DNA of 19,387 nt, taken from the NCBI GenBank assembly GCA_964247295.1, contig CAXTTV010000084.1, positions 1-19,387 of the forward strand, given 5' to 3'. Source of the stretch: CAXTTV01 sp964247295 (lineage in GTDB: Bacteria > Chloroflexota > Ktedonobacteria > Ktedonobacterales > Ktedonobacteraceae). Both the position numbers and the translations under genes were made by a program. Below are positions 7,242 to 13,391 of the stretch, in pieces. The notes beneath the pieces are model-generated. The model searched no databases. It saw only the letters and a program-made list of their open reading frames with translations, and had not been told where the DNA came from. Positions within the stretch are counted from its first letter, which is position 1; every line of letters begins with the position of its first letter.

Positions 7242-7889
7242 TTGCCAAAGTCAAAGGATCGCACAGATACAAATCTTCAGCATGATCTCGACCGTCTACC
7301 AATAGTACCCGCGCGCGCGCAACAGGAGCGTATTGAAGCGCAGTTACAAGAGACAGATAATGTAATAGATCAAAGCATTGAGACGATTGTCAACCTGCAT
7401 CTTCATGTAGAAAAAAATGTTGATTCGCATCAAAGAATGATCGAGGCTATCACTGCCGCCCTGGGTAGACCCAGGACGTTTTATAGTATTCTCGTGTTTG
7501 TCGTAGCCTGGTGCCTTACCAATATCCTACTGCCAGTGGAGCATTTAAGAAGCTTTGATCTGCCACCATTTGCCTGGTTGCAGGGACTTGTCAGTTTAGT
7601 TGGTCTATTGACCGCTACTGCCGTTCTGATTACTCAGAGAAGGCAGGCCGCGAAAGATGAGCGCTCACGTCAGTTAATGTTGCAGATCAATTTATTGCAG
7701 GAGCGCAAGATCACCAAAGTCATTGAATTGCTTGAAGAACTTAGACAGGATCTGCCTGGCGTGCGTGATCGCTTTGATCCAGAAGTGGAGTCTATGCGGA
7801 CCGCCGTTGATCCTCACGAAGTATTGGAGAACTTGAACGAGATGTTGGAGGAATCTATCTCTGAAAAACTGCAAGATCAAGATTTGTGA
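7242..7889 (+). CDS. DUF1003 family membrane protein
   Basis: The protein is 215 aa from a TTG at 7242, chosen because AGAAGGA ends 7 nt upstream. A further in-frame TTG at 7212 would add 10 residues but has only weak purine support. A hydrophilic helical N-terminus (about 1-75) leads into two membrane segments, about 80-97 (FYSILVFVVAWCLTNILL) and about 112-130 (SLVGLLTATAVLITQ), followed by RRQAAKDERSRQ. GRPRTFY before the first segment and the LLTATAVLITQ signature of the second are typical of DUF1003. The C-terminal 80 residues are charged and likely coiled coil. The function of the family is not established. A weak stem (AAGGC/GCCTT, 7902-7918) follows the stop codon. Confidence 0.9.
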   Translation: MPKSKDRTDTNLQHDLDRLPIVPARAQQERIEAQLQETDNVIDQSIETIVNLHLHVEKNVDSHQRMIEAITAALGRPRTFYSILVFVVAWCLTNILLPVEHLRSFDLPPFAWLQGLVSLVGLLTATAVLITQRRQAAKDERSRQLMLQINLLQERKITKVIELLEELRQDLPGVRDRFDPEVESMRTAVDPHEVLENLNEMLEESISEKLQDQDL

Positions 7890-7978
7890 AAACACCATTA
7901 GAAGGCTCTAGACGCCTTTGGAAACCTACCCGAAAAGCTTAAAATATCCTTAAAACCTATCCTATGAGCTTATTTACC

Positions 7979-8007
7979 TTGACTTTTGTGAAACAATATG
8001 TTAGATT
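7979..8007 (+). promoter_or_regulatory. Promoter of the putative structured RNA
   Basis: TTGACT at 7979-7984 and TAGATT at 8002-8007 are separated by exactly 17 bp, a good sigma-70-type pair. Transcription would begin near 8011-8014, just before the first stem-loop. Confidence 0.65.
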
Positions 8008-8096
8008 TTGACTAATCCCGAAAGGGAGTCCAGGGAGGAAAGAGACCCTGGTACAAAGCCCCAGGCTTTGCAACGGTAACTTGAAAGGAGTTTTAT

Positions 8097-8165
8097 ATGA
8101 TTCCAATGAAGAAACCAGTTCGCCTGTTGGGGATGGTATTTCAGATTGACAAGGAGTGCCCGTAG
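8097..8165 (+). CDS. Candidate 22-aa small protein
   Basis: ATG at 8097 follows AAAGGAG (8084-8090) by 6 nt, one of the best ribosome-binding sites in the window. The ORF encodes MIPMKKPVRLLGMVFQIDKECP and stops at TAG. It is basic at the start and mildly hydrophobic in the middle, too short for a confident membrane segment. It sits directly after three tight hairpins within the putative RNA unit. It could be a real small protein, a regulatory leader peptide or the truncated start of a lost gene; I know no homologue. Confidence 0.4.
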   Translation: MIPMKKPVRLLGMVFQIDKECP

Positions 8166-8454
8166 AGGCGGGCTCGCCGAGCCTCTGAACTTATAACCGA
8201 TCGAAACCATCATAATTACCTGTCGTAATCGCAGCGTAATGGGTCTAAAGGACGGCTTTCGTTCTTGTTCGGTTGAAAAGGACGCAGAGGACCTGAAATA
8301 GGTTCGACCCTTCATTGAATTTATCTGAAGGACACTCGGTTGAACGTAACATGGGAGTTGTGCAAATAAGAAACACACAGGGATCAGATAGGTAGAGACA
8401 TCTGATCCCTGATGCCATGACCGGGCCTGCGAATGCAAGCTCTTTTTTTATGCG

Positions 8455-8494
8455 AAAAACCAGAGCTATGTTAATCTTGATAGCTCTGGTTTTT
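8455..8494. terminator. Bidirectional terminator between the RNA unit and lepA
   Basis: A perfect 15-bp inverted repeat (arms 8455-8469 and 8480-8494, core CCAGAGCTAT/ATAGCTCTGG) is flanked by five A on one side and five T on the other, with a 10-nt loop. It can terminate both the plus-strand unit and lepA, whose stop codon is 14 nt away. Confidence 0.9.
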
Positions 8495-8507
8495 GTGGGT
8501 CTGCCGA

Positions 8508-10313
8508 TTAATCGCCGAGAGAGAGAACAGCCATAAAAGCTTCTTGAGGGATCTCCACGTTGCCCACCATTTTCAGGCGCTTCTTTCCCTCTTTCTGCTT
8601 CTCCAGCAGTTTTCGCTTCCGACTGATATCGCCACCGTAACATTTTGCCAGCACGTCTTTGCGGATCGCTTTGACGGTCTCGCGAGCGACGACGCGTGAG
8701 CCGATCGCCGCCTGGACTGGTACCTCAAATAACTGGCGGGGGATCAGGCTACGCAGCTTTTCTACCAGTGCCCGACCTTGATAATACGCTTTATCGCGGT
8801 GGACAATCAGCGAAAGAGCATCGACCGAAACAGCATTCACCAGAATATCCAGCTTCACCAGATCGGCCTCCTGGTAGTCTCCAAACGAGTAGTCCAGCGA
8901 GGCATAACCCTGCGTGCGAGACTTAAGCTGATCATAAAAGTCAGTAATAAGTTCGGAGAGCGGCATCTGATAGGAGAGCTGGACGCGCTCCGCCTCGATA
9001 TATTTCATCTCCTTAAACATACCGCGTTTGCCTGTGACCAGATCCATCAGCGTCCCAATATAGCGTGTGGGTGTAAAGAGCGTAATCAGCATCTGCGGCT
9101 CCTCTATCTTCTCGATCTCTCCTGGGGAAGGGAATTGCGAGGGATTTGAGACTTTGACAACCTCACCGCTATCTTTAGTAATATGATATTCCACGCTAGG
9201 AGCTGTTGCTAGAATGTCCAGATTATATTCGCGTTCCAGACGCTCCTGAATGATCTCCATATGGAGTAGACCCAGAAAGCCACAGCGATAGCCGAAGCCC
9301 AGGGCATTCGAGCTTTCCGGCTCAAAGTGGAGCGAGGCATCATTTAATTGAAGACGTTCTAGCGCGTCGCGCAGCAGGGGATAGTCATCGCCCTCAACGG
9401 GATAGATACCAGCGTAGACCATCGACTTGGCGGGCTTATATCCAGGAAGCGCCTCAACCTCTTTCAGAGAGGCAGGAACTGTTACGGTATCGCCGACCCG
9501 GCAATCCTTAACATTCTTAAATCCCGTCGCGATATAGCCGACCTCGCCGGTTGTTAATTTGCCAAGAGAGAGCATGCGAGGCTGAAAAGAACCGGCCTCT
9601 AGAATCTCAGTGGTGCTTCCGGAGGCCATTAAAGCGACCTTTTCACCCTCGCGCAACTCGCCGTCGATCATCCGAATATAAGCGATCACACCTTTATAAA
9701 CATCGTAGTGGGAGTCGAAGACCAGGCCACGGGGAGGAAGATCCTTATTTCCCTGGGGAGGAGGGACCTGCTTTACAATCGCTTCCAGAATCTCCTCTGT
9801 GCCGATCCCCTCTTTCGCCGAAGCGAGAATGCACTCATCGGCTGGTAGGCCGATCACATCCTCAACCTCCTGCTTTACCCGGTCGGGTTCCGCGCTGGGC
9901 AGATCGATCTTATTGATTACCGGAATAATCGTGAGATCGGCCTCCACCGCCAGGTAGAGGTTTGCCAGAGTTTGGGCCTCAACGCCCTGCGTGGCGTCAA
10001 CCACCAGCAGCGCACCCTCGCAGGCGGCCAGACTTCGCGAAACCTCATAAGTAAAGTCCACGTGTCCGGGTGTATCGATCAGGTTCAGCTCGTATTTCAC
10101 GCCATCGCTGGCGGTATAGTGCATCCGTACAGCCTGAGCCTTAATTGTGATCCCTTTTTCCCGCTCCAGATCCATCTGGTCCAGAAGCTGCGCTGACATA
10201 TCGCGTTTCGCGACCGTCCCAGTAAATTCGAGCAGGCGGTCTGCCAGGGTTGACTTGCCATGGTCGATATGAGCAATGATACAGAAATTGCGAATATGTG
10301 CTTGATCAGTCAT
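8508..10313 (-). CDS. Elongation factor 4 (LepA), ribosomal GTPase
   Basis: This 601-aa protein has the normal LepA length. G1 is AHIDHGKST (residues 14-22), the effector region includes REKGITIKAQ (51-60), G3 is DTPGH (80-84) and G4 is NKID (134-137). Domains II, III and V and the LepA-specific C-terminal domain follow in order, with the conserved region GRALVEKLRSLIPRQLF and an Arg/Lys-rich end. The factor acts on the ribosome as a GTPase affecting translocation and initiation or assembly. Its ATG overlaps the TGA of mnmA by 4 nt (ATGA), implying translational coupling. A strong terminator lies just beyond the stop codon. Confidence 0.99.
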   Translation of the reverse strand: MTDQAHIRNFCIIAHIDHGKSTLADRLLEFTGTVAKRDMSAQLLDQMDLEREKGITIKAQAVRMHYTASDGVKYELNLIDTPGHVDFTYEVSRSLAACEGALLVVDATQGVEAQTLANLYLAVEADLTIIPVINKIDLPSAEPDRVKQEVEDVIGLPADECILASAKEGIGTEEILEAIVKQVPPPQGNKDLPPRGLVFDSHYDVYKGVIAYIRMIDGELREGEKVALMASGSTTEILEAGSFQPRMLSLGKLTTGEVGYIATGFKNVKDCRVGDTVTVPASLKEVEALPGYKPAKSMVYAGIYPVEGDDYPLLRDALERLQLNDASLHFEPESSNALGFGYRCGFLGLLHMEIIQERLEREYNLDILATAPSVEYHITKDSGEVVKVSNPSQFPSPGEIEKIEEPQMLITLFTPTRYIGTLMDLVTGKRGMFKEMKYIEAERVQLSYQMPLSELITDFYDQLKSRTQGYASLDYSFGDYQEADLVKLDILVNAVSVDALSLIVHRDKAYYQGRALVEKLRSLIPRQLFEVPVQAAIGSRVVARETVKAIRKDVLAKCYGGDISRKRKLLEKQKEGKKRLKMVGNVEIPQEAFMAVLSLGD

Positions 10314-11467
10314 CCTTCAATAATTCCTCCGCACAACACTTCATCCCCATTCTCGCCGCCGTAAAAGACAGCGGCCTGTCCAGGCGTGATCGCGCGCTGG
10401 GGATTGGCGAGCGTGACACGGACACGGTTCTGGGATAGAGGCGTGACCACAGCAGGCTCTTCAACCGCCTTATAGCGGACGCGGACCAGGGCCTCAAAGG
10501 GCTCATTTGGTGTCTCGTCGCTAAGGTAGTGCATCGTGCCAACTGTAAATGTGCTCTGCTCCAGGGCGGATGCCGGACCAACAATCAGAGCATTGTGATC
10601 CGCATCGATCTTGAGAACATGCAGAGGGATTGGGGAAGTGACGCCCAGGCCCTTGCGCTGTCCGATAGTATAGAAAGCCAGACCGCGATGCCGGCCAAGC
10701 TGCTCACCTTCCTGACTATAGATTGGTCCAGGCTTTGGCAGGGTGATCAGGCCATTGGCTGTCGGCCCCATGCCAGCGCCAACCAGAGCCTCTTCCTGAG
10801 CCACACCATAGCGATCGATAAAGCCGCGATAATCGTTTTGGGCGACAAAGCAGATCTCTTGACTCTCAGCCTTGGTGGCTACTGTGAGGCCACGTTCCTC
10901 TGCCATTGCTCGCACCTGAGGCTTGGTGAACTCACCCAGGGGAAAACAGGCATGCTGAAGCTGTTTCTGATTAAGCACATGCAGCACATAGGACTGATCT
11001 TTGCCGGCATCCACCCCCCGGCGTAGTCGACGCTTGCCAGTGATAGGATGATCATCGACCTGGACATAGTGGCCGGTTGCCAGATAGTCTGCATTGAGAG
11101 CCATGGCCCGGTTGAGTAGTAATGTAAAGCGGATATGGCGGTTGCAGCGGAGGCAGGGATTTGGTGTGTGGCCGGCCACATACTCCTCATAGAAGTAATC
11201 TACAACCGTCTCTTTAAACTCTTTCTCCACATTCATCAGGTAGAAAGGGATATCCAGCTTTCGGGCCACGCGCCGTGCATCATCTACGGACTCAAGGGAG
11301 CAACATTTATTTTGCACTACCTGCTCAACGCCATCATCATCTATCACGCCCGGTTCAGACCAGAGGCGCAGCATAATTCCGATGACCTCGTGTCCTTGTT
11401 CTTTAAGAAGGGCGGCGGCAACTGAGCTATCGACGCCGCCGCTCATTGCGACGACTATTCTCGCCAT
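10310..11467 (-). CDS. tRNA-specific 2-thiouridylase MnmA
   Basis: This 385-aa enzyme makes the 2-thio group of the wobble uridine (s2U34) in tRNAs for Lys, Glu and Gln, using ATP and a persulfide sulfur donor. The PP-loop SGGVDSS lies at residues 9-15. The catalytic cysteines are Cys105 in NPCLRCN and Cys206 in SQEICFV, which form the expected disulfide/persulfide pair; Cys108 is the second Cys of the first motif. The C-terminal barrel is complete. The start ATG is preceded on the minus strand by AGGAG at 9 nt. It is the first gene of a two-gene operon with lepA. Its upstream region carries a GC-rich hairpin repeat (11524-11600). Confidence 0.98.
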   Translation of the reverse strand: MARIVVAMSGGVDSSVAAALLKEQGHEVIGIMLRLWSEPGVIDDDGVEQVVQNKCCSLESVDDARRVARKLDIPFYLMNVEKEFKETVVDYFYEEYVAGHTPNPCLRCNRHIRFTLLLNRAMALNADYLATGHYVQVDDHPITGKRRLRRGVDAGKDQSYVLHVLNQKQLQHACFPLGEFTKPQVRAMAEERGLTVATKAESQEICFVAQNDYRGFIDRYGVAQEEALVGAGMGPTANGLITLPKPGPIYSQEGEQLGRHRGLAFYTIGQRKGLGVTSPIPLHVLKIDADHNALIVGPASALEQSTFTVGTMHYLSDETPNEPFEALVRVRYKAVEEPAVVTPLSQNRVRVTLANPQRAITPGQAAVFYGGENGDEVLCGGIIEG

Positions 11468-11523
11468 GATACTTTGCTCCTGAAAAAGGGTATGTTCCTA
11501 ATGTGATATGCACGTGCGTTTGA

Positions 11524-11600
11524 GCGGGGTCCAGGGGCAGAGCTCCTGGATGGGGGTGTTTCCACCATCCTCTCTCCTTGCCGCCAGAGGCAGCAGAGAG
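11524..11600. repeat. GC-rich composite hairpin repeat, copy 1
   Basis: Three consecutive stems are visible: CCAGGGGC/GCTCCTGG (11531-11538, 11542-11549, one G-U pair), GGATGG/CCATCC (11548-11553, 11565-11570), and CTCTC-TTGCCGCC/GGCAGCA-GAGAG (11572-11585, 11589-11600, one mismatch). The opening GGTCCAGGGG and the closing CTC-rich GCCGCC/GGC hairpin recur in the copy at 18711-18800. It is not coding in any convincing frame and looks like a dispersed intergenic repeat. Confidence 0.6.
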
Positions 11601-11649
11601 CACTTACACATCAAGATTTGCTAATAAAATCAGGGATAAGAAAAAGTAG

Positions 11650-11676
11650 AAAAAAAGGACTAGCCATGGGCTAGTC
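11650..11676 (-). terminator. Minus-strand terminator-like hairpin
   Basis: A perfect 8-bp stem (GACTAGCC 11658-11665, GGCTAGTC 11669-11676) with a 3-nt loop is followed on the minus strand by CC and seven T (A run at 11650-11656). It also contains the stop codon of the start-less ORF at 11671-11850. Confidence 0.7.
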
Positions 11677-11850
11677 TTCGTGCGGAAAAAAGTCAGGACA
11701 TACATGTAACCGTCCAGATGTCCAGTGACGCCCCTTGATACCAAAATAAGGGTAGCATACCCACTGTTCGTTGTCAAATGGAAGCGTGTTGCTTACAATG
11801 GCTGTGCTGGGAGAGATGGCTTTAGGGGTAGCGTGTGTACAGTAAGTGCG
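11671..11850 (-). pseudogene. Start-less ORF remnant ending at a terminator
   Basis: On the minus strand an open frame of 59 codons runs from just after a TAA (11851-11853) to a TAG inside the terminator hairpin. Its second half reads as ordinary protein (NEQWVCYPYFGIKGRHW, then SGRLHVCPDFFPHED). I find no ATG, GTG or TTG in frame, so the frame either lost its 5' part, uses a very rare start (ATT/ATC), or is a chance reading. The coincidence of stop codon and terminator favours a real 3' end. The family is not recognised; the HVCPDFF segment with two Cys is the only feature. Confidence 0.3.
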
Positions 11851-11964
11851 TTATAATAACTGAAATCTTTATCTTGTTTTATAAGAATGTCTTTATTGAA
11901 ACCATGGGCCGAAGCTTCTGAGCAATTTGTTTCTCTAGGGGCTTACGGACAAGGGAGAATGTTA

Positions 11965-12402
11965 ATGCCGAAGAAGTCAATGGCGCGCTCGGCGCAGCGC
12001 CACAAGAAGGTTCAAAAGAATTTTGAGGTGGTCCGCCAACCTTCTTTGGAGCCGGAATTTGAAGCGTATGGTCAGGTGCCTGCTGCGGCTTTACTGGAAA
12101 ATGAGCGCGATCGGGTAATGGATCAGGTGGAAGAGCCTGTCGCGGTCGCGATTCGACCTGTGCTTGAGACGCCCGAGTCCGCCGCGCCCGCAACCTCCTC
12201 CGCGCCAAAGGGGAGCGCCGCCGCGAAGATCGCCGCGCGCCGCCAGTCTACTCAGCGCGCCCAGCAGCGCTCGGCTGCTACATTGATTACACCAGAGCAC
12301 TATTCCTATGTGCGCAAAGACCTTTTGTTTATCGGGGTGCTGGCACTTATTATGTTCGCGATTTTAATTGCCCTTGTATTTGTACCTGGTATCGGACGCT
12401 AA
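11965..12402 (+). CDS. Tail-anchored hypothetical protein
   Basis: The protein is 145 aa from ATG 11965, preceded by AGGGAG at 7 nt; an in-frame ATG at 11887 would add 26 residues but lacks a ribosome-binding site. The N-terminal two thirds are hydrophilic, with a basic start (MPKKSMARSAQRHKK), an acidic middle and an Ala/Pro/Ser linker (about 70-108). A single membrane segment occupies about 120-140 (LLFIGVLALIMFAILIALVFV), with only five residues beyond it. The segment preceded by YVRKDL is a pattern I associate with short Chloroflexota membrane proteins. The function is unknown. A terminator follows at 12440-12478. Confidence 0.78.
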   Translation: MPKKSMARSAQRHKKVQKNFEVVRQPSLEPEFEAYGQVPAAALLENERDRVMDQVEEPVAVAIRPVLETPESAAPATSSAPKGSAAAKIAARRQSTQRAQQRSAATLITPEHYSYVRKDLLFIGVLALIMFAILIALVFVPGIGR

Positions 12403-12439
12403 CGATCGAACCGTAGCTTACCAGGTTGGGTAGAACAAT

Positions 12440-12478
12440 AAAGGCACTGCTCTTGAGGGTATTCGGAGCAATGCCTTT
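12440..12478. terminator. Hairpin between convergent genes
   Basis: The stem AAAGGCACTGCTC (12440-12452) with GAGCAATGCCTTT (12466-12478) has one mismatch and is flanked by A- and T-rich tracts, so it could serve both the tail-anchored protein gene and the SWIM gene. A second perfect 8-bp repeat, AAATCTGA/TCAGATTT (12489-12496, 12504-12511), lies next to it. Confidence 0.7.
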
Positions 12479-12542
12479 GTTATTTGAGAAATCTGAAGGC
12501 ACCTCAGATTTAGATAGAGAATCCGTCGCGCGGATGCACGAA

Positions 12543-12824
12543 TTAGTGGGCCAGTGGTCCGGTTCCAATACCTGCCGGTACACCCTGACGATGCATCGCG
12601 GGGATGGTTACACCCAATATGCGTTGCATAGCCATAGTGTGGCAGCAGTCGCCCCAGTCTTCAAAAGCATGACAGGTACAATCCCACTCGCCATCGTTGT
12701 ATGTAGTTGTGTGCACATCATTCTCACCACGGAACGTCGCTTCAAAATGAGTAAATTGAACGCGCTCAGGCTCTTCAGCGTAACGTCTGGCTTTCGCAAT
12801 TTTGCTGATCATACTTGAGTTCAT
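12543..12824 (-). CDS. SWIM-type zinc-finger protein
   Basis: This small protein is 93 aa from the ATG at 12824, chosen because AAGGAG lies 10 nt upstream; an in-frame GTG at 12833 is too close to that site. The motif C49-T-C51-x8-C60-C-H62 fits the SWIM consensus CxCxnCxH, preceded by a WDCTC turn and a short beta region (FTHFEATFRGENDVHTTTY) typical of this fold. SWIM domains bind zinc and usually mediate DNA or protein contacts. This is a stand-alone domain with a short Gly/Pro/His C-terminal tail, not part of a helicase. Neighbouring genes give no functional hint. Confidence 0.78.
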   Translation of the reverse strand: MNSSMISKIAKARRYAEEPERVQFTHFEATFRGENDVHTTTYNDGEWDCTCHAFEDWGDCCHTMAMQRILGVTIPAMHRQGVPAGIGTGPLAH

Positions 12825-13141
12825 AGAAATCACTCTCCTTATAATCTAGCAATCTCTCTATGTCCACGCATGAAATAATACGCCGGCAAGTGAGGGATTG
12901 AATATCTTTTCTTGTTGAATCGAACCCCGTAGACATTCCACGTTAACGATATGGTAGAACGTCAGGATTGGCCTCCTCCTTTCGCCCACTCGCCTCCACA
13001 TTAAGGTAGGAGTCTGTAGACTATCTGTTCTATAAATGATCTCTCGACTGATTATCGGTTTTTTCTATGCAAAAAACCGTAGTCATAAACGTTCGTATGG
13101 GTAATGAGATGGGTCTAAGAGAACGATAGGTACAGGTAAAT
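12825..13141. other. Intergenic region upstream of the SWIM gene
   Basis: No gene is supported. A perfect 9-bp inverted repeat CGGTTTTTT/AAAAAACCG (13056-13064, 13071-13079, 6-nt loop) is the clearest structure. A weak minus-strand promoter pair (TTCAAT and TATTAT, 16 bp apart, near 12880-12910) could drive the SWIM gene. Confidence 0.45.
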
Positions 13142-13299
13142 AAAAAAACACCAGGGCATTATCTTCCCCAGTGCTTTTCACTTACTGATCTTCAAGGTTT
13201 TGAGTGCTTGCACCCGTTTCAATGACGCGACTGTATGCATAGATGAGAACCTCGCTTGCGTGTCTCTATCGTCTCTAACAGGTCATTTCGTCTTGGATT
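13142..13299 (-). ncRNA. Candidate small RNA (about 158 nt)
   Basis: A minus-strand promoter (-35 TGGACA at 13334-13329, -10 TATACT at 13311-13306, 17-bp spacer) would start transcription near 13299. The transcript would end at a stem CACTGGGG/CCCTGGTG (13166-13173, 13149-13156, two G-U pairs) followed by seven T (A run 13142-13148). Inside, AATGAC/GTCATT and CTGT/ACAG can build a long central hairpin. No ORF with a ribosome-binding site is visible. The class is unknown, and the sequence lacks 6S or SRP RNA hallmarks that I could identify. Confidence 0.35.
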
Positions 13300-13305
13300 G
13301 CGAAA

Positions 13306-13334
13306 AGTATAACATATCAAAATGGCATTGTCCA
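13306..13334 (-). promoter_or_regulatory. Promoter downstream of the glycosyltransferase gene
   Basis: TGGACA and TATACT on the minus strand are 17 bp apart, matching five of six positions at each hexamer. No gene follows except the candidate small RNA. Confidence 0.5.
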
Positions 13335-13346
13335 CCCTAATTATGG

Positions 13347-13384
13347 AATTGTGGAGCTTTACTTATTGAGGAAGCTCCACAATT
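13347..13384 (-). terminator. Hairpin after the glycosyltransferase gene
   Basis: A perfect 13-bp inverted repeat (AATTGTGGAGCTT 13347-13359, AAGCTCCACAATT 13372-13384) with a 12-nt loop begins 8 nt after the stop codon. It lacks a T run, so it may work as an RNA 3'-end structure or a weak terminator. Confidence 0.6.
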
Positions 13385-13391
13385 GTAAGCT

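Larger units (their letters stand above)
8011..8494 (+). ncRNA. Putative structured RNA unit (unclassified)
   Basis: From the predicted start near 8011 the sequence folds by eye into successive perfect or nearly perfect stems. These are TCCC-GAAA-GGGA (8016-8027), CCAGGG/CCCTGG (8030-8035, 8046-8051), CAAAGCC-CCA-GGCTTTG (8054-8070), AGAGGC/GCCTCT near 8164-8186, ATTAC/GTAAT near 8215-8228, AAGGACG/CGTTCTT (one G-U pair) near 8248-8266, GGACCT/AGGTTC (one G-U pair) near 8289-8305, and a 12-bp stem CAGGGATCAGAT/ATCTGATCCCTG (8378-8411). The unit ends at a strong terminator. It carries one short ORF with a strong ribosome-binding site. I compared it mentally with tmRNA, RNase P RNA, c-di-GMP, cobalamin, T-box and other common classes and found no match. 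It may be a leader plus small peptide mRNA or a stand-alone RNA. Confidence 0.45.
7890..8507. other. Intergenic region holding a putative RNA transcription unit
   Basis: Between the DUF1003 gene and the convergent lepA lie 618 nt without a large gene. The region contains a plus-strand promoter (7979-8007), a series of hairpins, a 22-codon ORF (8097-8165), a perfect 12-bp stem (8378-8411) and a strong bidirectional terminator (8455-8494). Confidence 0.7.
11468..11964. other. Divergent intergenic region between mnmA and the tail-anchored protein gene
   Basis: This includes the GC-rich hairpin repeat at 11524-11600, a minus-strand terminator-like hairpin at 11650-11676, a start-less minus-strand ORF at 11671-11850, and a plus-strand TATAAT at 11852-11857 without a clear -35 that may serve the gene at 11965. 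Confidence 0.55.

Noticed and set aside
8001..8438. Long minus-strand frame antisense to the putative RNA unit
   Set aside because: It has no ribosome-binding site, an unprotein-like composition, and its stems and the bidirectional terminator argue for the plus strand.
8011..8494. tmRNA, RNase P RNA, T-box, c-di-GMP or cobalamin riboswitch
   Set aside because: GGTTCGACCC near 8301 and GGAAAG near 8037 look suggestive, but acceptor-stem pairing, tag peptide, P4 core and the known class-specific motifs are missing.
11635..11737. Hydrophobic minus-strand micro-ORF beginning MYVLTFF
   Set aside because: It would run through the terminator stem and its poly-T tract, which explains the Phe/Leu-rich translation; there is no ribosome-binding site.
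12900..12960. tRNA-like GGTTCGATTC on the minus strand
   Set aside because: The flanking bases do not form a T stem and no acceptor or anticodon arm can be drawn.
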